Source: Flavobacteriales bacterium
GTDB lineage: Bacteria; Bacteroidota; Bacteroidia; Flavobacteriales_F; PHOS-HE28
DNA length: 33,350 nt
Reading direction: 5' to 3'
Assembly: GCA_017987115.1 (NCBI GenBank)
Contig: JAGNUG010000034.1
Coordinates: forward strand, 1-33,350
Shown: positions 1-7,757 of the stretch, piece after piece
How the letters are laid out: every line of letters begins with the position of its first letter
How positions within the stretch are numbered: position 1 is the stretch's first letter
Program-made: the position numbers and the translations under genes
Notes under the pieces: generated by a model
What the model saw: the letters and a program-made list of their open reading frames with translations, nothing else
Told to the model about the DNA's origin: nothing
Databases searched by the model: none

Positions 1-770
1 CAATTGTCCGTGCCAACAGGTGTGGCATAGGTCACAACGGCACTGCACATTCCAGGATCGTTGTTCACGATGATGTTGCTCGGGCAGGTGAGTTCCGGAA
101 CAATGTTGTCCTCAACGGTTATATCGAAGCTGCACGTACTGATATTGCCATAAGTATCGGTAGCAGTATAGGTTACAGAGGTGGTACCAACACTGAAAGC
201 GCTACCCGGAGCATGTGATGAAGAGATCGATCCGCCGATACAGTTGTCTGAGAATGTTGGAGCAGTCCAAGTTGCAATTCCGTTGCACGCCGCTCCAGCG
301 GCAATTATTTGATCACCGGGGCATCCGGAGATCACTGGATCCTGGTTATCCAATACGGTAATGGTCATAGAGCACGTCTTCGCTCCGTTGCCATCATCGG
401 CACTAAAGATCACGGTTGTTACACCAATGGGATAGGTGCCGGAAGCATCGGCGGTATTGTTGAAGTCATTGGTTAGAGTGTAGGAAGCGGAAGAGCTCGA
501 AACGGTTGGTCCTGGCACGGTAACGGATACGGAACAGTTACCGCTGGAAGTAAAACCACTGATGTTTGCAGGGCAGGTAACGGAAAAGACCTCCTCACGA
601 TCAGATGTAGGTTTGTCGTTCACAACGAAATACCTGGTATTGCCGGTCCGAGCACTAGTACCGGTTGAAATACCGAGTGATATCAAGATGCACAGAGACG
701 AACGCAGCAGCCTGGAACTTGTTCCCGACAGGCACAGGAAAGACCCATTGATATGAATGCCGTTCAACAT
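1..770 (-). CDS. HYR-domain secreted/surface protein, N-terminal part (runs off left edge)
   Basis: An open frame runs on the minus strand from an ATG at 770 to the window edge (256 complete codons, no stop). The first 40 residues contain a hydrophobic stretch (LLRSSLCILISLGISTGTSA) that reads as a signal peptide, after an unusually long n-region of about 20 residues. From about residue 65 there are at least three HYR/Ig-like beta-sandwich repeats, recognisable by the recurring pattern TCP.NI, then GT/P..V.Y.A.D..GN..TC...ITV.DN..P. Such repeats are known in Bacteroidota extracellular adhesins and T9SS cargo. The C-terminus is outside the window, so a sorting domain cannot be confirmed. It lies downstream of, and on the same strand as, the giant repeat protein, about 430 bp away. 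The HYR assignment is secure; the biological role is inferred only in general terms (cell surface, adhesion). Confidence 0.85.
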   Translation of the reverse strand, partial: MLNGIHINGSFLCLSGTSSRLLRSSLCILISLGISTGTSARTGNTRYFVVNDKPTSDREEVFSVTCPANISGFTSSGNCSVSVTVPGPTVSSSSASYTLTNDFNNTADASGTYPIGVTTVIFSADDGNGAKTCSMTITVLDNQDPVISGCPGDQIIAAGAACNGIATWTAPTFSDNCIGGSISSSHAPGSAFSVGTTSVTYTATDTYGNISTCSFDITVEDNIVPELTCPSNIIVNNDPGMCSAVVTYATPVGTDN

Positions 771-1200
771 GGATATATACTTCAACCTAGAGAGTTGTCG
801 TTCTGCATCAAGCGCTTATAGGCCATTTATACGCAGGTACTTCCAAAGGGTTCACTTGTCGAAACAATCCGGATCTTGAACGGATGGATCGACCTGTCGG
901 TCATGAAAGGTGTTTGATACTCGAAAATGCACGAACGGGATGTCAAAAGGACATGGAACTGATGGCTTGCCTGTAGCTCGTGACAACCGTAGGTCGGTTT
1001 CGACCTAATGCTGACTCCCTGAAATACAGGCTAATAGATACGACCACGCTCATTCCAAGCGAATGATGACTTACGTTTCCATGAATAAATGGATACCACC
1101 ATCATTTGAGCTAAATGGACCCAAGTCTCTCCTTAAGTATTGGCGTTGCAACGGTCTCCTGTTGCCGAAGCCTCCGAAATATCAGACGGTAGTGTCGGAC
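771..1200. other. Intergenic region, no gene seen
   Basis: No convincing coding frame is present between the giant repeat gene and the HYR gene; short plus-strand frames here lack coding character. It should hold the end of the upstream transcript and the promoter of the HYR gene. The only structure noted is the short hairpin at 990-1007. Confidence 0.6.
990..1007. other. Perfect inverted repeat (7-bp stem, 4-nt loop)
   Basis: TAGGTCG, loop GTTT, then CGACCTA. It lies about 200 bp past the stop of the giant repeat gene on the minus strand. There is no T-run on either side, so it is not a typical intrinsic terminator. It could be a 3'-UTR hairpin or chance. Confidence 0.35.
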
Positions 1201-4200
1201 CTAGTGTTTGATCCACATCTGCGTGTGCATCACTCTGCCACGATCCGAGATCACGACCCGATAGGCGCCGGTACAAAGGCCGCTCGCATCCAAATGGAAT
1301 AGGGGAGGGTAGCCATATTCCGAGATGATCACCCGACCCATGGCATCGTGTAGCTCAACAGTCAATAAGTCCTCCGTAATGTTGTTGATCACGATGTTGA
1401 TCATTCCATCTGACGGGTTAGGATAAACCAGCACATTGTCGTTCTCGGTCGATTCCGATCGATATATGGCGACTACTTTGGATCGATGCAGCGTCCCATC
1501 GCTGTCCATCTGTAGTAAGCGGTAATATGAAATTCCTGTGATTGGAGCTCTATCGACTAATGTATAGTGCTGCACAATCAAAGAGGTTCCTGCTCCTGGA
1601 GTGTTCAGAATTGGCTCGAAATCTTCTGCATCGACGGAACGCTCGATAATGAAAAGCTCATTATTCACTTCGCTGGCTGTTGACCAGATCAGATCAACCA
1701 CTTTGCCATTTGGCACGGCGTTGAACGAGATCAACTCGACCGGTAACGGATTCATGCCCAAAGCAGAGGATAACGTGAATGGCCCGAGTTCATTCAGCGT
1801 GCCATTGCTTGTTATTGTTCCAGCGCTCACATTACCTGTAGTCCCACCGTTGCCATGATGCTGCCACTGACTTGGTCCGGAAGACCATCTTGCGACCTGA
1901 AGGTCTATCAGTAATGCTACCAAGCAGTTCGGAGTTGCGGTGGAGCTCCAGCTCAACGTAACTTGAACTAGGCCTGAGCCCGCGATCCTGTCGAGGTCCC
2001 AATATTCGCATAGATCCAGATTCTGGATGGTCGGTACGCGCTGTGAATGGGGATAGAATGCATTTGAGTTCAATGGATGATATTCTGCTGAAATAGTGGA
2101 GAGCGATGTAGGAGCGGAGATCGCTATCGGTCGATAGAATGAACCATCGCCAACTGGGAAAACAAATGCCATGGCACCGGCCTTTTGTATTGGACCCACA
2201 ACGTGGCTGATATCGCTCATATTTGTTGCAGTAGCGGTAGTTTGCAAGATCAGTATCGAAGTATTGGTTACGATGCCCTGGACGAATTCGACGTTGGCGT
2301 TAACCGAATGGATCCCGCTCGTGAAATTCACACCGTTCGCATTGTCGATAACAACGTTATGGAAAGCTTCTGATGAGGAGCATGACACGTTATTGGCCAC
2401 CTCGCACCCCATGAATCGCACTGTACTTGTATTGGCGTTCAAAGAGCCACCATTGGACCAATTACCCGTTAAATCAAGTTGTAGACCTGCCGCTAGGGTC
2501 AAGGAACGACCTGTACCGATCGAAATACTATGGATGGCGGTGTTATGGATGATCACTGGATCCATAGTGCCTGAATTGATCACAGCATCACGTTTTGTGT
2601 TCGGAACGCCGTTGGTCCAATTGTCAGGATCATGCCAAGCAGCGGTAATACCGAGCCATGCTGTCGTGCTGTTGCCCGTGATCCGAATAGCATTGGATGC
2701 GTATGCGCTGTTGGCACATCCGCTGATGTCAGGCGTTAGTAAGCACGTTACCTCATCGCCGGTAGTTATCAATGCATTGACATAGGTGGGGGAGTTGGTC
2801 CCCGCATTGGAGCCATTCAGCTGCCATTGATAGGTTGGCGAGCTGCCTGCGTTACTTGCTGAGGCAGTGAAAACGGTACCACCAAGATTGCCAATTCGAA
2901 CATTAGAAAGTGTAGCTCCCATTCCTGCGGTAGAACCATCTACGAACAGTGGATAGGACGGAGCAGCCGCACTTGTATAAAGTATTGCTCCGTTCTGTAG
3001 ATATTGCACCACGCCGTTATTGATCGCTATCCTCAGTTCATCGCCGGTTGAATAGGGACTTGTTGCTAATGCGGTACCTCCATTCTCGTATACCTTAAGC
3101 ACGCCATTCGATTGTAGAACGAATGCATAAGAAATTGAGGTATAGTCCCCGTCAATATCAGCATTGCTTAACCCGATGGCACGCGATCTATTCGTTTCCT
3201 GGACGGTTGTTTCCATGAACCCATTGTCCGGTACTGATTGCCAAGAGAACGCATTTCCGTTCCAGACCAGATTGTCATTGGTCTTTACAAGACTATTGCC
3301 CGCTATATGATGATGTAACGATGAGGCCGAAGCTCGCCAGGTAACATCCGTTAGCGTATTGGCACACAAGTCCAGGTCATCGTCAACGGAGATATACGTT
3401 TCGTTCCATGACCCAGGATGGGTACTCATGATCAAATACTCGGTCGAATTTGTAATGACCCCACCACAACCGGCAAGACCTGTTGTTAGCTGGCATGCCA
3501 CAATATCACCGACGACCAGAGACGAATTGGAATAGGTTGGGGTCCCTGAGCCTACATTGGCACCATTCAGTTTCCATTGGAAGGCTGGAGTTGAAGCGTT
3601 CACGGATGGGCCGGTTTCCACATCGAAAGTTCCTTGCGTTCTGTTTCCTACTCGGACATTGTCGATCGAGCCACCTACAGTGTGTATCGAAGCGTCAACA
3701 TACAAAGGCAAGGCAGGTACTGTAGTACTGGTATACAGAGGAGAGCCGTTCTTGTAGTATCGGACAATGCCGTTCTCCACAGCTAAGCGAAGAAGGTCGC
3801 CTGCAGAATGTGTGGAAGTATGGACCAAGGTTCCACTTTCGAATAGTCTTAGATCGCCTGAGGCCTGGATCACGAACGCGTGATCAATGGATAAATGCGA
3901 AGCATCGGTATCTGCGCTGCTTAAACCGATGGATCGGTCGGTTGCAGATTCCTGGAGCGTGGTTTCCATGAATCCATCATCATGGATCGCATCCCAGGAG
4001 AAACCATTGCTGTTCCAGGCATCATAACCGTTCACTTTAGTGAGCCGGTTCCCTGTGATCTCCGTGAATGCATCAACTGAGGATCTGCGCCAACTTGCGT
4101 TGGTGACTGCTAAGAGACAAGCCGGTGATGCAGCTGGGATCGTAATTCGGAATTGATCGGGGCTGAACGGTACATGGGCTGATATCTCGATAGGATTCGA

Positions 4201-6642
4201 TGACAGCGTGTTCGATGAACAGCCATTCTGATCAAGGGTCATGTGGCAGGTAAGTACATCGCCATCTGCGAAACTGCTGTTCGTATAAGTTGGACTATTG
4301 ATGCCAACATCGATCCCATTCAGTTTCCATTGGAAGCTCGGCGAAGCGCCAAGGTCGCTAGCATCAGCAAGAAAAGCACCTTGTGAGACATTGGCGATCT
4401 TCACATTGGACATGGTGCCTGGGATCCGTTTCAACGACATATCCACGAACAACGGTAATGAAGGTGTTGATCCACTGAAGTAGATCGGCTGACCATTCTG
4501 GTAGTACACGACAACTCCATTCTGCACTTCAATGCGCAGAACATCTCCGTTCACGTATGGTATGGATGTGGTGCGGGGTACACCGCTTTCGAAGACCAGC
4601 AGACCACCTACCTCGTTCAAGTAGAAGGCGTATTGAATGGATGAATAGTGGGAGTTGGCATCCACGGAACTCAGACCGAACATGCGTGCATTCACCGGAC
4701 CTGTAATAGTTGTTTCCATATAGCCGTTATCGGCCACGGATTGTAATGAGAATGCGTTGCCATCCCATTGGCCCTCGTTTCCGAGCTTGGTAGCATTATT
4801 GCCGGTTACAACTATACCACCATCCAATGAGTTCATCTTCCAACGCGCATCTGCTGTTGCATAGTAGCAGCCGGTTGTCGAAGGAGTGTTGGCAATATTC
4901 AGATCCACCTGTGGCGAAGGGTCATGTGCAATAATGTTGATCGTATTGGATGTGAACGAAGTACCCGAGCACGAGGCAACATTCGGCGTCAGGTCACAGG
5001 AAATGACATCGCCATTCATTAACCCACCATTCGTGTACGTAGGACTGTTCGTCCCGACAGGGTTTCCATTCAATTTCCATTGGTAGCTAGGGGAGACCCC
5101 GGCATTGTTCGCTACGGCGGTGAATACACCTTGCTCCATATTGCCCACTTTTACGTTTGCAACAGTTGCGCCGGCATTTCGGGTCGAAACATCCACATAC
5201 ATCGGTAACGTCGGTGTCACAACGGTAACGTGCAGTAACACACCGTTCTTCAAATACTTTACACCTCCATCATCCACAGCGATACGAAGTACATCACCCG
5301 TTGCATAGGAGAACATTGTCGGAACGGCGGATCCACTTTCGAAAATACGGAGGACCGATCCGGTGTCGAGATAGAATGCGTAGTCGATCGTCTGGTAATC
5401 AGCATCGGTATCCACAGCGCTCAGACCCACCATTCGGAATCTATTGGTTTCCTGTGCCGTGGTTTCCATGAAGCCGTTGTTACCAACAGCCTGCCAAGAA
5501 AAAGCGTTGCCATCCCAAGCATTCGTGCTACTTATGTTCGTAAGCGAATTACCGTAGATCGCATGTTGCTGGCCTGAAGTTGGTTGTCTCCAAACCACAT
5601 CGACCAGTGATGCGATACAAGCTGTTGCAGCCGTGGTCCCTTGAATATGGAACGTATTCGATAGTGTTGGGTCCCTATTCTGAAGAACGATCGAATTGCT
5701 TGGTATCAATGTGGAGGGCACACAACCGTCCACATCAGTGGTCATTGCGCAAGTAAGCATGCTTCCTGCGGTGATGGACCCGTTCGAGTAGCTGGTGCTC
5801 GATGAACCTACATTTCCTCCGTTCAATTTCCATTGATAACTGGGCGAAGTACCACCACCGGAGGTATTTACCACAAAGTTGCCCTCGGTAGGGTTCGCGA
5901 CTTTAACATTGGCCACAGTTGCACCAATATCATAAGTGGATACATCTACATATAACGGTAAAACAGGTGTTTGTGAACTGGTGTAAAGGACGATACCGTT
6001 CTGATAGTAACGCACTTTGCCATGCTCAATGGCAATACGAAGCACATCTCCAGTGGAATAGGTCGTGAATACAAGATTGGAACCGCCGTTCTCCACCACC
6101 CTTAATACACCAGCGGTGTTCAGAACGAAGCCGAATTGGATCGTGGCATAGCTAGCATTCGCATCAACGGAGCTGATCCCTACCGCTCGAATTGTAGTGG
6201 TCTCTTGTACTGTGGTCTCCATATAGCCATTGTCTCCAATGGACTGCCATGAGAATGCATTCCCATCCCAGAGCCCCGAACTGGACGCTTTTGTGACGTT
6301 ATTGCCACTGACAGTATTCACGGCGCTCAGGCTCGTCGCTCGCCAAACGACGTCAGCGATCGCAATCGAACACCCTGAGTTGGAATGCACCGCGGCGATA
6401 TGATTTTCTGTGCATTGAGCTTGCACAACGCAAGTGGACATGCATAGGGCGGAAATGGCCGCAAATAGCGAGCGTACGCTCCAATTGGATCGGTCCGTTT
6501 GATCAGGAATGCTTGCAAAGCCAGAGTTCCTACGGAAGAAGGGGCCAGGTACTGAACTGGTCGTTAAATGCTGAACGGTGGAAATTGCACGATCGATGAC
6601 AGCCAGGAATCTAAGGAAGAATTGAGTCAGACCCTTAGACAT
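1201..6642 (-). CDS. Giant T9SS-secreted protein with five lectin-like/Ig-like tandem units
   Basis: 1813 residues from the ATG at 6642; the frame is also open from an upstream ATG at 6795. A hydrophobic signal segment (SVRSLFAAISALCMSTCVVQA) sits at residues 55-75, so even from 6642 the n-region is long. Residues about 95-1317 hold five tandem units of about 250 residues. Each begins with a beta-rich domain (WR..., WDGNAFSWQ, GYMETT, GDVLRIA, YYQNG, LPLYVD) of a type seen in bacterial surface proteins, followed by an Ig-like domain (PSYQWKLNG, TYTN). Next come a W-rich segment near residue 1327 (AWHDPDNWTNGVPN), a fibronectin-like module (LPVELISF, STASEVNNELFIIERS), and a C-terminal sorting domain of about 80 residues (VLVYPNPSDG, DAMGRVI, GAYRVVI). 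It follows the SiaC gene on the same strand with no clear terminator between. Probably an exported surface adhesin; the ligand is unknown. Confidence 0.88.
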   Translation of the reverse strand: MSKGLTQFFLRFLAVIDRAISTVQHLTTSSVPGPFFRRNSGFASIPDQTDRSNWSVRSLFAAISALCMSTCVVQAQCTENHIAAVHSNSGCSIAIADVVWRATSLSAVNTVSGNNVTKASSSGLWDGNAFSWQSIGDNGYMETTVQETTTIRAVGISSVDANASYATIQFGFVLNTAGVLRVVENGGSNLVFTTYSTGDVLRIAIEHGKVRYYQNGIVLYTSSQTPVLPLYVDVSTYDIGATVANVKVANPTEGNFVVNTSGGGTSPSYQWKLNGGNVGSSSTSYSNGSITAGSMLTCAMTTDVDGCVPSTLIPSNSIVLQNRDPTLSNTFHIQGTTAATACIASLVDVVWRQPTSGQQHAIYGNSLTNISSTNAWDGNAFSWQAVGNNGFMETTAQETNRFRMVGLSAVDTDADYQTIDYAFYLDTGSVLRIFESGSAVPTMFSYATGDVLRIAVDDGGVKYLKNGVLLHVTVVTPTLPMYVDVSTRNAGATVANVKVGNMEQGVFTAVANNAGVSPSYQWKLNGNPVGTNSPTYTNGGLMNGDVISCDLTPNVASCSGTSFTSNTINIIAHDPSPQVDLNIANTPSTTGCYYATADARWKMNSLDGGIVVTGNNATKLGNEGQWDGNAFSLQSVADNGYMETTITGPVNARMFGLSSVDANSHYSSIQYAFYLNEVGGLLVFESGVPRTTSIPYVNGDVLRIEVQNGVVVYYQNGQPIYFSGSTPSLPLFVDMSLKRIPGTMSNVKIANVSQGAFLADASDLGASPSFQWKLNGIDVGINSPTYTNSSFADGDVLTCHMTLDQNGCSSNTLSSNPIEISAHVPFSPDQFRITIPAASPACLLAVTNASWRRSSVDAFTEITGNRLTKVNGYDAWNSNGFSWDAIHDDGFMETTLQESATDRSIGLSSADTDASHLSIDHAFVIQASGDLRLFESGTLVHTSTHSAGDLLRLAVENGIVRYYKNGSPLYTSTTVPALPLYVDASIHTVGGSIDNVRVGNRTQGTFDVETGPSVNASTPAFQWKLNGANVGSGTPTYSNSSLVVGDIVACQLTTGLAGCGGVITNSTEYLIMSTHPGSWNETYISVDDDLDLCANTLTDVTWRASASSLHHHIAGNSLVKTNDNLVWNGNAFSWQSVPDNGFMETTVQETNRSRAIGLSNADIDGDYTSISYAFVLQSNGVLKVYENGGTALATSPYSTGDELRIAINNGVVQYLQNGAILYTSAAAPSYPLFVDGSTAGMGATLSNVRIGNLGGTVFTASASNAGSSPTYQWQLNGSNAGTNSPTYVNALITTGDEVTCLLTPDISGCANSAYASNAIRITGNSTTAWLGITAAWHDPDNWTNGVPNTKRDAVINSGTMDPVIIHNTAIHSISIGTGRSLTLAAGLQLDLTGNWSNGGSLNANTSTVRFMGCEVANNVSCSSSEAFHNVVIDNANGVNFTSGIHSVNANVEFVQGIVTNTSILILQTTATATNMSDISHVVGPIQKAGAMAFVFPVGDGSFYRPIAISAPTSLSTISAEYHPLNSNAFYPHSQRVPTIQNLDLCEYWDLDRIAGSGLVQVTLSWSSTATPNCLVALLIDLQVARWSSGPSQWQHHGNGGTTGNVSAGTITSNGTLNELGPFTLSSALGMNPLPVELISFNAVPNGKVVDLIWSTASEVNNELFIIERSVDAEDFEPILNTPGAGTSLIVQHYTLVDRAPITGISYYRLLQMDSDGTLHRSKVVAIYRSESTENDNVLVYPNPSDGMINIVINNITEDLLTVELHDAMGRVIISEYGYPPLFHLDASGLCTGAYRVVISDRGRVMHTQMWIKH
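2685..6360 (-). repeat. Five tandem ~750-bp coding repeats inside the giant surface protein
   Basis: The unit-start motif (WR followed by a small polar stretch, then WDGNAFSWQ) recurs with starts near 6350, 5600, 4850, 4100 and 3345. The spacing is therefore almost exactly 750 bp (250 codons). The units are diverged in nucleotide sequence but share the same domain order. The regular period suggests successive in-frame duplication of a lectin-like plus Ig-like pair. Confidence 0.85.
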
Positions 6643-6804
6643 CACTTCGGATACCAGAAGTGATCTTGGCGCACCTGTGCAATGTGAGGAGTCGAAATAC
6701 AGATCTTCCTTTTTTCTGCGAGTATGTCCGTGCCACTTCATTATGGGAACACATGGGCCAATCCTCAAATGGCCTATCGCCATAAGCAACCACATGAAAT
6801 TGGA

Positions 6805-7218
6805 TCAAGCGACTTTCTTATCACTGCTAGTGTCGATTGGTCCTTTACGTAGATTTAGTTTGATACCCACCATTTCAGTGAAGGTTTCAGCAGCATCGGT
6901 CATGAAATCATCATCATCCTCGATGTACCAATCCACCTCGAATTTTTTACCCTTTTCTGATTCTTTCTTGACCTCCATCAGCATCATGTAGAGTGCCTTT
7001 AGAGACGATGAATTGAAATAGGGTAGGCAGAATTCAAAAACTGACCCAGTGTTGATAAGCGTAATATTCTCGCGCAACCATTCCAGCACGGGAGTATAGA
7101 ATTTTCCGGCATTCTCAGGAATGGAGTGTCCAACTACACGGTAAACGCCGTTTTCGGTATCTAAGAAAATTTCCGGTGTACTGCGTGTTGCGGGTATATG
7201 GAATTGATTCATCGTCAA
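6805..7218 (-). CDS. siaC-like: SiaC family regulatory phosphoprotein (DUF1987)
   Basis: 137 residues, full length for the family. Conserved features visible are ATRSTPEIFLD near the N-terminus, the GHSIPENAGKFYTPVLEWL segment at about residues 30-48, the PYFNSSSLKAL loop at 66-76, and the acidic WYIEDDDDFM stretch near 96-105. In Pseudomonas aeruginosa, SiaC is phosphorylated by SiaB, dephosphorylated by SiaA, and in its unphosphorylated form activates the diguanylate cyclase SiaD. No SiaD is encoded here. Position 70, aligned with the threonine of the orphan paralogue, is serine in this copy. Its ATG overlaps the SiaB stop codon (ATGA), so it is probably translationally coupled as the last signalling gene of the operon. 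Family assignment is confident; the target is unknown. Confidence 0.9.
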   Translation of the reverse strand: MTMNQFHIPATRSTPEIFLDTENGVYRVVGHSIPENAGKFYTPVLEWLRENITLINTGSVFEFCLPYFNSSSLKALYMMLMEVKKESEKGKKFEVDWYIEDDDDFMTDAAETFTEMVGIKLNLRKGPIDTSSDKKVA

Positions 7219-7757
7219 GCGCGTTTTTGATCAATGGAGAGATCCGTACTTACCTTACTGGTGCACATGAATTCGTTGGGATCGATGGGATGTACCTCGG
7301 CACTTATGTTCTTTCCGACCTTCCTGGCGATCTGAAGCATGCCAAGACCAGCACCTCCTTTGTCTCCGAAGCCTTCATTCTTAAGCTGGGCCATAAATGC
7401 TTTACTGATCTCTTCCGGCGTCATTCGGTCAATGGAGTTTACTGCTTCCAGCAACCGCTTTGCATCGGTTTCCGATGCTTTGTTCTTTATGGTCACGACC
7501 AGGTGGGTATCTTCTATATGCCATCTGAAATCAACGTCGTTGCTTGAATTGTATCGTTGAGCGTTGTCGAGCAGTTCCAGAGCGATCCCGATCAATTTTT
7601 TAAGGTCGTTACGTTTACCAAGGTTGCAGAGCGCGATACATTTGAGCAGGTCGAACAGCTGTACGCGCACATCACTCGTAAGCCGCCCCTTGTATTCAAG
7701 GAGGCTTGACGCTGTCTGGGTGCTATCCAGGTTATCGTTTATGATATCCATGATCAT
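7215..7757 (-). CDS. siaB-like: SiaB family protein kinase (GHKL ATPase fold, DUF6272)
   Basis: 180 residues with no membrane segment. An N-box (ELLDNAQRY, residues 61-69, catalytic-type Asn65) and a glycine-rich G-box (GDKGGAGLGMLQIAR, 131-145) mark a histidine-kinase-like ATPase fold. There is no dimerisation/phosphoacceptor histidine domain, as expected for SiaB kinases, which phosphorylate SiaC on Ser/Thr. The start overlaps the phosphatase stop codon (ATGA) and the stop overlaps the SiaC start (ATGA), placing it between its predicted antagonist and its predicted substrate. An alternative start at 7751 (ATG two codons in) cannot be excluded. Function is inferred from family and context; the cognate substrate is most likely the adjacent SiaC. 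Confidence 0.9.
   Translation of the reverse strand: MIMDIINDNLDSTQTASSLLEYKGRLTSDVRVQLFDLLKCIALCNLGKRNDLKKLIGIALELLDNAQRYNSSNDVDFRWHIEDTHLVVTIKNKASETDAKRLLEAVNSIDRMTPEEISKAFMAQLKNEGFGDKGGAGLGMLQIARKVGKNISAEVHPIDPNEFMCTSKVSTDLSIDQKRA

Noticed and set aside
2171-2785. 204-codon plus-strand open frame
   Set aside because: Antisense to the giant T9SS protein; no signal, domain or upstream site.
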